Positions 23,901 through 32,500 of a stretch of DNA of 36,834 bases are shown here, in pieces. The notes under the pieces were generated by a model. The model saw only the letters and a list, made by a program, of their open reading frames with translations, did not search any database and had not been told where the DNA came from. Within the stretch, counting starts at the first letter, position 1. Each line of letters starts with the position of its first letter. A program made the position numbers and the translations under genes. The DNA comes from Clostridiaceae bacterium (lineage in GTDB: Bacteria; Bacillota; Clostridia; DSM-8532). The stretch lies in contig JAAYFU010000005.1 of assembly GCA_012728095.1 (NCBI GenBank), positions 1 through 36,834 on the forward strand, read 5' to 3'.

Positions 23901-24373
23901 CGGGAGGTATATTATATTTTAAGGTGGATGATCCCATTATCAAAAGCGGCAAAATCCTTTCCGAAGAGGAAATCGAGAAAACCATAATGAGAAAACTGAA
24001 GATGAAAGGCCTGGTTCTGGCTGACGTTAAGCTGATTAAAGAAATGGACAATACGATTGAAGGCTCTTCCATGATGATACCGGCAACTTTAAACAAGGGG
24101 GATGTGTTGGGAAAAAATACTTCAGGGGCGTCCATGGAACAGTTCAGGCTTATGCGTAAATATATTAAAGGTCTATTAAAAGATATCTGCACCGAAATAA
24201 TGAAGGGAAACACAGAAATTAAGCCATATAAGAAGAAGGACATCAGCGCATGCGCCTATTGCGGCTATCTTCCTGTTTGCCAGTTTGACATAACACGAAA
24301 GGAAAATTCTTACAGACTGTTGTATAGCAAAGATAATGACGAGGTTTGGGAAAGTATTAAGGAGAAAACATAA
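20945..24373 (+). CDS. addB: ATP-dependent helicase/deoxyribonuclease subunit B (AddB)
   Basis: A subunit of the AddAB helicase-nuclease, which processes double-strand breaks and prepares 3' ends for RecA. The 1142 residues match the usual clostridial size. It starts MSLRIVYGRAGSGKT, the AddB P-loop. The C-terminal nuclease has GRIDRLDAF and IIDYKSG (Asp944, Lys946). The four iron-sulfur cysteines are present: Cys784 in ASCPFSF and Cys1103, Cys1106, Cys1112 in CAYCGYLPVC, with the spacing known from Bacillus AddB. ATG 20945 is preferred over ATG 20924 because GGGGAAA precedes it and the family starts there. The addA start follows 2 bases after the stop. Confidence 0.96.
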   Translation: MSLRIVYGRAGSGKTHFILNEIKSRIEEGSDRTLVLLVPEQFSFQAEKNLVSVTKTGGILKTEVLSFQRMAYRVFNEAGGITYPHIHPAGKSMIIYRILNKMKDRFKVFAGTCEREGFVNTISTLITELKRYNVTPDRLQDAIDALDEDNPLRQKLTEINLVYGEFESLIEKRYRDSDDDLTLAAKKIAASSLYNDAEIWIDGFVSFTPQEYKIIGVLLKKAFRVTVSLCTDILENSTETEADVFAPVRNVYRKLKRLAAENCVVMEDPIFFGESVRFRKSAELAHLEKNLYAFPYDTLDKEMEDISLFAAKNIFSEIEATAREIIRLCRDHNMRFRDIAVVSRNLPAYEKLVELIFSDYEIPYFIDRKTEINNHPLVRLLISMMDIFIDNWSYEAVFRYLKTGLTGIDRRSIDLLENYVLACGIRGSYWTREKPWDMSPVLIPDDQLNENQDELDEINDIRIRVVKPLLDFRNKTKGKRTAAEFCTGIYEFLCDLGVPDSIEKTIDKFRESGRLKLADEYSQVWNIVMELLDQTVEVLGDETCSLEEFSEILKIGLAGYKIGTIPAAVDQVLVGSVERSRSHEIKAMFILGANDGVFPSAALTEGILSDQDRSVLYHMGIELASDTKTQAFDEQYLVYRTLTVAGEYLRISWPIGDSEGKTMRHSIIVSRLQKLFPKLIQQSDIIPSSPDEFDMEMLSRQKPTFNKLIASLRQKADGQEINPVWQDVYRWFKGREEWKESIDILRKAFSYTNSAERISEDKIPALYGNPAYSSVSKLEKYASCPFSFFIQYGLKARERKIYRLSAPDIGTFMHAVIEKFSRLVSEGDMTWRTFTDDWCREKVSEIVDEMIEGMKGKGIAASKRYTALTMRLKRVVTRAVLLIAQHIRRSSFNPVGYEVGFGENEKYPPIVIQLDSGQTIRLTGRIDRLDAFESEDGKYFSIIDYKSGPKDFKLSDVFYGLQIQLITYMDAIWESEEQKGNSPVFPGGILYFKVDDPIIKSGKILSEEEIEKTIMRKLKMKGLVLADVKLIKEMDNTIEGSSMMIPATLNKGDVLGKNTSGASMEQFRLMRKYIKGLLKDICTEIMKGNTEIKPYKKKDISACAYCGYLPVCQFDITRKENSYRLLYSKDNDEVWESIKEKT

Positions 24374-24374
24374 A

Positions 24375-27300
24375 ATGAGTGAGACCAGATGGACAAATGA
24401 ACAATGGGATGCCATAACCGCAAAGGATTGCAATCTCCTGGTGGCTGCCGCCGCCGGGGCAGGTAAAACTGCTGTTTTGGTTGAGCGCATTATAAAGAAA
24501 ATAACCGACGAAAAAAATCCTGTTGATGTAGACAGGCTCCTGGTAGTTACCTTTACCAACGCGGCAGCGGCCGAGATGCGGGAAAGAATTGCCAATGCAA
24601 TATCCAAGTACCTGGAAAACAATCCCGGATCGACTGGAATACAAAGACAGATGGCATTATTGGGAAAGGCCAGTATAACTACAATACATTCTTTTTGTAC
24701 CGAGGTTATCCGCAGCAATTTTCATCTTCTAAACATTGATCCGGATTTCAGGATAGCCGATGAGACAGAAAGCTACTTAATGAAATTGGAAGCCCTCAAC
24801 GAAATTTTTGAGGAGCAGTATGAAAAGGAAGACAACCAGGACTTTTATGAGCTTTTGGAAAGCTATGGCGGAAATCGGGACGATCAGCAACTGATGGACA
24901 TAGTTCTTGATTTACATACTTTTATACAAAGCAGTCCATGGCCGGAAAAATGGCTGAAGGATATGACGGAAGCATTGAAAGTTCCTGAAAGCACGGATTT
25001 TGCATCCACTTTATGGGGCAAAATACTCCTGTCTTCGGTAAAAATTGAGCTTAAGGGTATGAAGGATATGCTTACCCGCGCTTTAGACATTATAATGACG
25101 GAGCCGGGATTGGAAAAATATCTGCCTGTTTTTCAGGAGGACATATCAAATGTCAATAATCTCATTGTGATGATAGAAAACGGTGAAAAATTACATTGCG
25201 GGAAAGTATGGGATGATTTATATTTCAGCTTAAATACCTTTACTTTTTCAAACCTGCCGAGAGCCGGCAAGGAGGCCGATGAAACCAGAAAGGATACGGT
25301 AAAGGGCATACGGGACAATGTAAAGAAACGGCTGGAAAAGATTAAGGGACAAATGGTAAACGCCGGTTCGGCAGAGCTTATAAATGAAATGAATTCTCTT
25401 TATGCCAGGATTAAGTGTCTTGCCGGCTTAGTTATTGAGCTGTCGGTAAGGTACAACGAAAAAAAGAATAGAAAATCCATACTGGACTTTAACGACCTGG
25501 AACACTATTGCCTTGAGATCCTGACGAAAAAAGACCAGAACGGAAGACTTATGCCGTCGGATACTGCCCTGCAATACAGGGAGCGTTTTGACGAAATAAT
25601 GGTAGACGAGTACCAGGACAGTAACCTGGTCCAGGAGTTTATTATTAACATTATATCCAGGGTGGACAGTCCTAAACCTAATATCTTTATGGTAGGCGAT
25701 GTCAAGCAAAGCATATACAGGTTCAGGCAGGCAAAGCCGGAGTTGTTTATGCAAAAATATAATACATATTCCACTGAAAAGGAAAGCCCCTTCAGGAAAA
25801 TACTTTTGTACAAGAATTTCAGAAGCCGTAAAAATGTTGTGGATACCGTAAATTTTATATTCAAACAAATAATGTCGGTAAACGCCGGAGAGTTGGATTA
25901 CACCGAAGAAGAAGCTCTGAATCCCGGCGCGGAATTCCCGGAAAGTGAACAGGAAAGGCTGATCTTCGGTGGAAGTACCGAGTTGCATATAATTAATACC
26001 GGTGATTCGGATAGCCAATTAATTAACGTCAATAACGATATGGAGGAAAATAACAGTGAAGCGGCCGAACAGGAAGAAGAAATGCTTGATAACATACAAT
26101 GTGAAGCCAGGATGGTGGTAAAAAGAATACGAATGCTTATGGAACCCGATGAAGAAGGCAATTGCTTCGCTGTTTTTGACAAGAACCAAAAGAAGTATAG
26201 AAAACTGGAATACCGGGATATAGTAATCCTGTTAAGAACGACAAAAAATTGGTCGGACGTGTTTGTTGAAGAATTGACTATGGCGGGGATACCTGTCTTT
26301 GCGGATACCGGGAGCGGATTTTTCAAAACCGTTGAAATCCAGGTTATTCTGTCACTATTACAGGTAATAGATAACCCGTACCAGGATATTCCGCTTTTAT
26401 CGGTATTAAGGTCTCCGATTTTTTCCTTTACCACAGATGACCTGGTTGACATAAGGCTGGCTATGCGCAATGGTTCGTTGTTTGACGGCTTGATTAAGCT
26501 TTCCGAGACGGGGTCCGGAGAGGTTCGCAATAAAGCAAAAAGATTTCTTGACAGTTTGGCCGGATGGAGGGAGGCATCTTTATATTTGCCCGCCGATCAG
26601 CTTATATGGAAGCTTTACAGTGATACGGGCTATTACAGCATGGTGGGAGCCATGCCGGGCGGAGATCAGAGACAGGCCAACTTAAGAATTCTGTTCGAAA
26701 GAGCGAAACAATTCGAAGAGACGAGCTATAAAGGGCTGTTTAATTTTATTAATTTTATTGACAAGCTGAAAAGCAGCAAGGGGGATATGGGAAGCGCCAA
26801 AATATTAGGCGAGAATGACAATGTAGTCAGAATCATGAGCATCCACAAGAGCAAGGGCCTGGAATTCCCCGTCGTATTTCTTTCAGGCTGTGGCAAAAAG
26901 TTTAATCTGCAGGATATGAATAAAAGTATCCTGTTGCATCAGGATATGGGTTTCGGCCCTGATGTGGTGGATTATAAAAAAAGGCTTTCGTGGCCTTCAG
27001 CTGCCAAGGAAGCAATAAAGGTAAAAATAAAAAACGAGACTCTGTCGGAAGAAATGAGGATTTTATACGTTGCCCTCACCAGGGCACGGGAAAAGCTTAT
27101 TATAACAGGATCATCCGCCGATGTGGAAAAGGCTTTAAATAAATGGTTCACTGTGGCAAATACTATGAATGAAAAGCTTTCCGACTATGATACATTGAAC
27201 GGACGGAATTATCTTGACTGGATAGTACCGGCTGTCATGCGCCATAGCCGGTGTGAGGATTTCCGTAAAATAGCGGCTTCGAAAAACCAATTTAAAGGTT

Positions 27301-28196
27301 TGTTGATAGAAGACTCATCCCTATGGGATATCAAGCTTTGGAACAAAAGCGATATATTACAAAATAAAGATTCCGATCAATTGCAGGACAGTGAAATTAT
27401 CGACTGGATGGAAGATTTGACAGGCGAAAACGGTGAGGAGCCAATCGCTTTCGATAATAAAAATATCGAAGAAATAGACAGGAGACTTGGCTGGGAATAT
27501 AAATACCTCGATGCGGCATATATTCCTGCGAAGATCTCGGTTACAGAACTGAAAAGAAGATTCAACGCTCAATCATCTGAGGAAAGCGCATCCATGCCTT
27601 ACTTTACTGTGAAACTTGTCAAAAAACCTATGTTTCTGGAAGAAAAGAAAGGTTTAAGCGCGGCAGAAAAAGGGACCATAATACATTTTATCATGCAGCA
27701 CCTGGACCTGGATGAAATAAAAATGAATATTGAAGCAAATCTTAAAAAGATTATAGATGACCAGGTTAAGCAAATGATTATAAAAGACCTCATTACACCA
27801 AAACAGGCTGAGAGCGTTGATGTGGGAATGATAGAACGGTTTTTTGGATCGGATTTGGGCAGAAGAATGATGGCTGCAAAAAACATAAGCCGTGAAATTC
27901 CGTTCAATATTGCAATTCCTTTCAAGGAATTGTACCATATAGGGGACAAGAAATATTTGGAGGAAGAAACCGCATTGCTTCAGGGCGTTATAGACTGCTT
28001 CTTTGAAGAGGATGACGGTGTTGTGCTGATAGACTATAAAACAGATTATGTCCCTGAAGGAAAAGAGTCAATTATAAAAGACAGGTATAAGTTCCAGCTG
28101 GACTATTATGCAAGAGCGCTGGAACAGATTACAGGCAAAAAGGTAAAAGCCAAATATATATATCTTTTTCAATCGGGGAGTTTTTTGATCTTATAA
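24375..28196 (+). CDS. addA: ATP-dependent helicase/nuclease subunit A (AddA)
   Basis: The UvrD-like motor and 3'-5' strand nuclease of AddAB, 1273 residues, full length. Helicase motifs occur in order: Q motif RWTNEQWDAI, Walker A AAAGAGKTAVLVERI, motif Ia VVTFTNAAAAEMRERI, Walker B-like IMVDEYQDSN, motif III FMVGDVKQSIYRFR, motif V MSIHKSKGLEFPVVF and motif VI ILYVALTRAREKL. The C-terminal RecB-type nuclease has LIDYKTDYV (Asp1220, Lys1222). The start at 24375 follows AAGGAG (24359-24364); the open frame upstream lies inside addB. No terminator is obvious before the trk promoter. Confidence 0.97.
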   Translation: MSETRWTNEQWDAITAKDCNLLVAAAAGAGKTAVLVERIIKKITDEKNPVDVDRLLVVTFTNAAAAEMRERIANAISKYLENNPGSTGIQRQMALLGKASITTIHSFCTEVIRSNFHLLNIDPDFRIADETESYLMKLEALNEIFEEQYEKEDNQDFYELLESYGGNRDDQQLMDIVLDLHTFIQSSPWPEKWLKDMTEALKVPESTDFASTLWGKILLSSVKIELKGMKDMLTRALDIIMTEPGLEKYLPVFQEDISNVNNLIVMIENGEKLHCGKVWDDLYFSLNTFTFSNLPRAGKEADETRKDTVKGIRDNVKKRLEKIKGQMVNAGSAELINEMNSLYARIKCLAGLVIELSVRYNEKKNRKSILDFNDLEHYCLEILTKKDQNGRLMPSDTALQYRERFDEIMVDEYQDSNLVQEFIINIISRVDSPKPNIFMVGDVKQSIYRFRQAKPELFMQKYNTYSTEKESPFRKILLYKNFRSRKNVVDTVNFIFKQIMSVNAGELDYTEEEALNPGAEFPESEQERLIFGGSTELHIINTGDSDSQLINVNNDMEENNSEAAEQEEEMLDNIQCEARMVVKRIRMLMEPDEEGNCFAVFDKNQKKYRKLEYRDIVILLRTTKNWSDVFVEELTMAGIPVFADTGSGFFKTVEIQVILSLLQVIDNPYQDIPLLSVLRSPIFSFTTDDLVDIRLAMRNGSLFDGLIKLSETGSGEVRNKAKRFLDSLAGWREASLYLPADQLIWKLYSDTGYYSMVGAMPGGDQRQANLRILFERAKQFEETSYKGLFNFINFIDKLKSSKGDMGSAKILGENDNVVRIMSIHKSKGLEFPVVFLSGCGKKFNLQDMNKSILLHQDMGFGPDVVDYKKRLSWPSAAKEAIKVKIKNETLSEEMRILYVALTRAREKLIITGSSADVEKALNKWFTVANTMNEKLSDYDTLNGRNYLDWIVPAVMRHSRCEDFRKIAASKNQFKGLLIEDSSLWDIKLWNKSDILQNKDSDQLQDSEIIDWMEDLTGENGEEPIAFDNKNIEEIDRRLGWEYKYLDAAYIPAKISVTELKRRFNAQSSEESASMPYFTVKLVKKPMFLEEKKGLSAAEKGTIIHFIMQHLDLDEIKMNIEANLKKIIDDQVKQMIIKDLITPKQAESVDVGMIERFFGSDLGRRMMAAKNISREIPFNIAIPFKELYHIGDKKYLEEETALLQGVIDCFFEEDDGVVLIDYKTDYVPEGKESIIKDRYKFQLDYYARALEQITGKKVKAKYIYLFQSGSFLIL

Positions 28197-28202
28197 ATGT
28201 TA

Positions 28203-28231
28203 TTGACAAGACTTGTTTAGGTAATTATTCT
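28203..28231 (+). promoter_or_regulatory. Promoter of trkAH
   Basis: A perfect TTGACA (28203-28208), a 17-base spacer, and TATTCT (28226-28231), about 60 bases upstream of trkA. Confidence 0.7.
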
Positions 28232-28291
28232 TGATTATTGTGTCAGGAGAGTAATATTATATAACTGAAATACAGAAAAGAAGGGTTATAA

Positions 28292-29665
28292 ATGAAAATT
28301 ATTATAATCGGAGATGGTAAGGTCGGTTACAGCTTAGCGCAGCATCTGTCCCAGGAGAACCATGATGTTACCATAATCGATAAGAATCCGGAGCCGCTCA
28401 GGAAGTCCAGTGAATTACTGGATGTAATGTGCATCAAGGGAAACGGTTTAAGCACGAAAGTTATGATGGAAGCGGGAGTTGAAAACGCTGATCTTCTAAT
28501 AGCGGCGACTTCCAGTGATGAAATGAACATGGTATGCGCCCTGACAGGGAAAAAGCTGGGGGCTGGCCATACCGTCGCCAGGATCAGGGATCCCGAATAC
28601 GCGGATGAACTTTCGGTATTAAAAAGAGAATTGGGACTGGATCTTGTAATAAACCCGGAGCAGTCAGCGGCACGTGAAATAGCCCGCTTATTGAGATTCC
28701 CTTCTGCTACCGACGTCGAACCCTTTGCAAAAGGAAGGATTGAGTTTGTCGAAATAACCGCTACCAGGGACATGCCTTTTATCGGTGTCCCGCTTAGAAA
28801 TATACCAAGAAGAAATATTGAAAATATTCTTATAGGGGTTGTAAAAAGAGGAAACCAGATTATCATACCCAACGGCGATTACGAAATAGCCCCTGATGAC
28901 AGGTTGAACGTAATAGGAAGGCCTAATGATGTTTTTGCATTCTGCAAAAAAATTGGAATATATACACAAAAAATCAAAAAGGTCATGGTGGTTGGCGGCG
29001 GTATGATTGCCCATTATATGGCCACGAACCTTAAGTTGAATGATATAAAGATTAAGATTATAGAAATCGACAGAAACAGAAGCATTGAACTTGCTGAGAT
29101 GCTTCCGGATACTCTGGTCATAAACGGGGACGGAACTGACAAAGACTTATTGGATTCAGAAAATCTTGGCGAAATGGATGCCTTCATTGCTCTGACAGGA
29201 CGAGATGAGGAAAACCTTATATCAGCGATGCTGGCGAAACAAAGCGGGGTTAAGAAGGTTATCGTAAAAACCACAAGAATTGATAATCCCGTATTATTCC
29301 ACGACTTGGGCATAGATAGTATTGTCAATCCAAAACTCATAACCGCTAACTATATTCTGAAATATGTCAGAGGCTTAAGCAACGCTGTGGGTAACCCTGC
29401 CGAAACCGTGTATAAAATTGTCGATGGCCAGGCTGAGGTTCTTGAGTTCGTTGCAAATAAAACCACAAAGTTTTTAGATATCCAGCTTAAAAATCTAAAA
29501 CTTTTAAAAGGAGTAATTATCGGTGCCATAGCAAGGAGAAACGAGATTATAATTCCCCACGGTGATGACGTGATAAAGCTGGGGGATACTGTTATTGTTA
29601 TTTCAGTTGACAGGCTTGTCCTGGATTTTAATGAAATTGTTGTTTCAGTTGGAGGACAACAATGA
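28292..29665 (+). CDS. trkA: Trk potassium uptake regulatory protein TrkA
   Basis: The cytosolic NAD(H)/nucleotide-binding gating subunit of a Trk potassium importer, 457 residues, with two tandem RCK units as in full-length TrkA. Unit one begins KIIIIGDGKVGYSLAQHL...VTIIDKN (Rossmann GxGxxG), and unit two at about 231 begins KVMVVGGGMIAHYMATNL...IKIIEID. Each is followed by a TrkA-C domain (about 138-220 and 370-455). The site AGAAAAGAAGGG precedes the ATG. Its stop overlaps the trkH start by 4 bases. Confidence 0.95.
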   Translation: MKIIIIGDGKVGYSLAQHLSQENHDVTIIDKNPEPLRKSSELLDVMCIKGNGLSTKVMMEAGVENADLLIAATSSDEMNMVCALTGKKLGAGHTVARIRDPEYADELSVLKRELGLDLVINPEQSAAREIARLLRFPSATDVEPFAKGRIEFVEITATRDMPFIGVPLRNIPRRNIENILIGVVKRGNQIIIPNGDYEIAPDDRLNVIGRPNDVFAFCKKIGIYTQKIKKVMVVGGGMIAHYMATNLKLNDIKIKIIEIDRNRSIELAEMLPDTLVINGDGTDKDLLDSENLGEMDAFIALTGRDEENLISAMLAKQSGVKKVIVKTTRIDNPVLFHDLGIDSIVNPKLITANYILKYVRGLSNAVGNPAETVYKIVDGQAEVLEFVANKTTKFLDIQLKNLKLLKGVIIGAIARRNEIIIPHGDDVIKLGDTVIVISVDRLVLDFNEIVVSVGGQQ

Positions 29666-31113
29666 ATTTCACAATGATTATAAAAAACCTGGGCATATTG
29701 TTAATGGTAGAGGCAGCATGTATGCTGCCGTCATTATTGGTTGCCATAATAAATAATCAATATGATATTATGGCTTTTATAGTGACAATGATGATACTGA
29801 TAGTTGTTGGCCTTCTTATGTACTGTATTCCTGCCCGAAATAAGAATTTTTACACCAGGGACGGGTTTGCCATAGTCTCTTTGGGCTGGATACTGGTTTC
29901 TCTTTTTGGAGCTCTTCCATTTTACTTAAGCGGTGCTATACCATCATATGTAGATGCATTATTCGAAACCGTTTCAGGATTCACGACAACTGGTTCTACA
30001 ATTTTAAGGGAAATCGAAAGCCTTCCAAGGGGCCTTTTATTCTGGAGAAGCTTTACCAACTGGATAGGAGGAATGGGTGTTCTGGTAATGATGCTGGCAG
30101 TTTTACCAGCTGCGGGAGCCAATACCTTTCATATATTAAAGGCTGAAAGCCCAGGCCCTGATCCCGGGAAATTGGTTCCCAGAATAGGACAAAGCGCAAA
30201 AATATTGTACCGTATGTATATTAGCCTGTCATTGGTTCAGGTCGTGATGCTTTTGATTGCCGGAATGCCGCTGTATGACGCCCTTATCAATACTTTCTCC
30301 ACAGCGGGAACCGGCGGTTTCTCAAATATGAATACCAGTATAGGGGCATATAACAATGTGTATTACGAAATTATAATTGGTTTGTTTATGTTTCTTTTCG
30401 GGATTAATTTTACCCTGTATTTTCAAGCCCTTAAGGGAGACATAAAGAACATAATCAGAGACGAAGAATTTCGTTTTTACATTTTTACTGTAGTTGGCGC
30501 AATAGTTTTAATTACGTGTAATCTTTTGGGCCCGGTATTCGGTACCATTTGGGAAAGCTTACGGTATTCTTTCTTCCAGGTGTGTTCTATCATAACTACC
30601 ACAGGATTCTCAACAACCAATTTTGATGTTTGGCCTGCTTTCAGTAAAACTATCCTGATTGTTCTTATGTTTATTGGTGCCAGTGCCGGTTCAACCGGCG
30701 GCGGTATCAAGTGTCTTCGTTTTCTCCTGCTGTTTAAGACTATTAAACGTGAGGTCAGAAGAATAATACATCCAAAAGCCGTTTATACCGTTAAGTATGG
30801 AGGAAAGACAGTGAATGGTGATGTGTTGTTCGGTGTTATGAACTATTTCTTTGTAATTATTATCGTCTTTGCTGTATCATTGCTTCTCGTTTCTCTTGAT
30901 GGTTTTGATTTGGTATCGAATTTTACGGCTGTTGCAGCGACAATAAACAACATAGGACCCGGTCTTGGAATTGTCGGGCCCATGGGAAACTTTGCGGATT
31001 ATTCCGACTTAAGTAAAATTGTTTTTTCATTTGCCATGCTTTTCGGAAGGCTGGAAATATATCCGATGCTGATACTGTTTGCCCCGACATTCTGGAAACG
31101 GGTAAATATTTAA
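29662..31113 (+). CDS. trkH: Trk potassium uptake channel TrkH
   Basis: The membrane subunit of the potassium importer, 483 residues, the normal size for TrkH. The four selectivity-filter loops of this family are visible in order: TVSGFTTTGSTIL, STAGTGGFSNM, TTTGFSTTNF and TINNIGPGLG. The intramembrane gate segment of the third repeat is the Gly/Ser-rich GASAGSTGGGIKCLR. It is translationally coupled to trkA by ATGA. Its stop lies 4 bases from the stop of the convergent E2-like gene with no terminator between. Confidence 0.95.
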   Translation: MNFTMIIKNLGILLMVEAACMLPSLLVAIINNQYDIMAFIVTMMILIVVGLLMYCIPARNKNFYTRDGFAIVSLGWILVSLFGALPFYLSGAIPSYVDALFETVSGFTTTGSTILREIESLPRGLLFWRSFTNWIGGMGVLVMMLAVLPAAGANTFHILKAESPGPDPGKLVPRIGQSAKILYRMYISLSLVQVVMLLIAGMPLYDALINTFSTAGTGGFSNMNTSIGAYNNVYYEIIIGLFMFLFGINFTLYFQALKGDIKNIIRDEEFRFYIFTVVGAIVLITCNLLGPVFGTIWESLRYSFFQVCSIITTTGFSTTNFDVWPAFSKTILIVLMFIGASAGSTGGGIKCLRFLLLFKTIKREVRRIIHPKAVYTVKYGGKTVNGDVLFGVMNYFFVIIIVFAVSLLLVSLDGFDLVSNFTAVAATINNIGPGLGIVGPMGNFADYSDLSKIVFSFAMLFGRLEIYPMLILFAPTFWKRVNI

Positions 31114-31117
31114 CCTG

Positions 31118-31996
31118 TCAGTCTATATCTTCATAAACTTGCTGGGGTGGCTGATCCAAAACCTCGGGCCTTTTGATAAGATTGCGATAAAGCTTGAAAG
31201 CTGTCGCAAAGTAGTGACCGTCAGCTATCCTTTCATCCGATACTATGCACAACCGGATATACTTCTTGGTTTTTATTTCATTGTTCGAATCGATAACCTT
31301 CTCTTTCATTTTAATACCGAAAGCGACGAATAAACTGGTGGTTCCGAAGTCATAAAGGTGATGGTACACGGGCTGTATTCCAATGGAACCCAAATTGGTT
31401 ATGAAGACGCTGGTATGGAAGGGACTCAGCCGGTTTATTACCTTTGGCATAAGACCTATGTAATCCAAACATCTCATTATCCAAACAAAAAACCTAACCA
31501 ATTGTCCCGGTACGGCCATAATCAGCTTAGCCAGCTTATCAGTGTCATTTTTTGTATTTGCGCCCTGGTTTTCTTCTATTGCGGCGTTCACCTTTCTGAC
31601 TACATCCATAAATGTGTCAGTGGGCTCAAACTTTACTTTCAGGGTTGTTTCGGGGCTTTCTTCCTTGAATTCCCTCTTTATAACAAATGATATTAAGATT
31701 TCATTACGGGCATAGATTTTCTGACCTGCGACAAACCTATTCATCCCTGGTTTTTGGGAAATTGCGCGAACCATTGCGGCAATTATTACATGAAGTAAAG
31801 AAATCTTTTCTCCTGTTTCTTTCCGTTTTTTTATTATAAAGGCTTCGGTTTCGCTGATCTCAATTTTTTCCTCAAAGTAGTTCTGGGCGTCAATACGGGA
31901 TCTCATAATATACGGAATAATCTTATAAAATGGATCAAGAGTTCTTAATCTCCTGCCGTCATATCGATCTCCGAACCGTCGTTTTCTTTTTGTCAT
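31118..31996 (-). CDS. Stand-alone E2/CAT-like acyltransferase domain protein, catalytic His missing
   Basis: The 292 residues match the catalytic domain of 2-oxoacid dehydrogenase E2 acyltransferases and the related chloramphenicol acetyltransferase fold: ISLLHVIIAAMVRAI, FVIKREF, FITNLGSIGIQPVYHHLYDFGTTSLFVAFG. There is no lipoyl or peripheral-subunit-binding domain, and no E1 or E3 gene nearby. The essential HxxxDG motif reads DERIADG here: Glu255 stands where the catalytic His belongs, while Asp259 is kept. It is therefore probably not a normal E2, and might be a structural or sensing protein or use another base. The product is Lys/Arg-rich at the start (MTKRKRRFGDRYDGRRLR). It is a single gene. 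Confidence 0.8.
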   Translation of the reverse strand: MTKRKRRFGDRYDGRRLRTLDPFYKIIPYIMRSRIDAQNYFEEKIEISETEAFIIKKRKETGEKISLLHVIIAAMVRAISQKPGMNRFVAGQKIYARNEILISFVIKREFKEESPETTLKVKFEPTDTFMDVVRKVNAAIEENQGANTKNDTDKLAKLIMAVPGQLVRFFVWIMRCLDYIGLMPKVINRLSPFHTSVFITNLGSIGIQPVYHHLYDFGTTSLFVAFGIKMKEKVIDSNNEIKTKKYIRLCIVSDERIADGHYFATAFKLYRNLIKRPEVLDQPPQQVYEDID

Positions 31997-32096
31997 AAAC
32001 AGCCCCCCATATTTATCAGTTGAGAATAATATCCGATGGACTTAAGTATATAGATTTTTTATGCATGTAACAAGTATTATATTCATATCCACAATA

Positions 32097-32121
32097 CAAA
32101 GCACGCATTTTGCGTGCTTTG
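32097..32121 (-). terminator. Perfect hairpin downstream of the SASP/micro-ORF unit
   Basis: An 11-bp perfect stem (CAAAGCACGCA 32097-32107 with 32111-32121) with a 3-base loop. It sits between the Asn-rich micro-ORF and the E2-like gene. The minus-strand tail is only partly T-rich, so termination may be incomplete. Confidence 0.55.
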
Positions 32122-32152
32122 TACTTGTAACCATCATAGGTTGTCTTAAAAG

Positions 32153-32245
32153 TTATTTATTCTCTTCATTGCAATTGTTCTTGTTATTATTGTTATTGTT
32201 GCCATTATTGTTCTTGTTCTTATTTTTCTGTTTGTTGTTTTCCAT
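32153..32245 (-). CDS. Asn-rich 30-residue micro-protein
   Basis: A very short gene downstream of the SASP gene. It encodes MENNKQKNKNKNNNGNNNNN and then NKNNCNEENK: 17 of 30 residues are Asn and 6 are Lys, with a single Cys25. The ATG at 32245 has an excellent site (AAAGGAGA, spacing about 6), which is the main reason to call it real. It starts 22 bases after the SASP stop and is followed by a perfect hairpin, so the two genes look like one unit. Nothing is known to me about this peptide. A spore-matrix or coat-associated small protein is a reasonable guess from the neighbour only. Confidence 0.6.
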   Translation of the reverse strand: MENNKQKNKNKNNNGNNNNNNKNNCNEENK

Positions 32246-32266
32246 ATTCTTCTCCTTTCATATTTG

Positions 32267-32500
32267 CTAATAAAAATATTGAATCATGCTTTTTTGAGCC
32301 ATCTCAATCATTCGCTTTACCATCTGGCCACCTATAGGACCTCCTTCACTGCCATTCACTCTGGAAGGAAGGTCGCCTTTATAGTGGTCATTGTATTCTT
32401 TACAATACTGAAGACGACCGATTTCTTTGGCACATTCCAGTTTGAATCTCGTTAAAGCTTCGCGGCTCGAAGGTACAATAGGCGTTTTCGGCCTTGACAT
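32267..32500 (-). CDS. Alpha/beta-type small acid-soluble spore protein (SASP), divergent
   Basis: A DNA-binding protein of the spore core that protects DNA from UV and heat, 77 residues. The two SASP signatures are visible: REALTRFKLECAKEIG (first helix and GPR protease region, here ECAKE instead of EIASE) and GPIGGQMVKRMIEMAQ (second helix). It departs from the norm with two Cys (LECAKE, LQYCKE) and a longer linker with GSEGGP before GGQMV. The start at 32500 follows a perfect AAGGAGGTGA; the open frame upstream has no site. Expression is expected in the forespore under SigG, but I could not find a convincing SigG promoter. Confidence 0.88.
   Translation of the reverse strand: MSRPKTPIVPSSREALTRFKLECAKEIGRLQYCKEYNDHYKGDLPSRVNGSEGGPIGGQMVKRMIEMAQKSMIQYFY

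Noticed and set aside
25428..26530. Long minus-strand open frames of about 196 and 210 codons inside addA.
   Set aside because: They lie opposite conserved AddA helicase motifs and show no domain or ribosome binding site; they are shadows of addA codon use.
31139..31690. Plus-strand open frames of 64 and 110 codons opposite the E2-like gene.
   Set aside because: They are antisense to a gene with clear family motifs and have no ribosome binding sites.
32061..32270. Plus-strand Leu-rich 69-codon frame.
   Set aside because: Its Leu/Phe-rich content is the antisense of the Asn/Lys-rich micro-ORF; the minus-strand frame has the ribosome binding site and follows the SASP gene.
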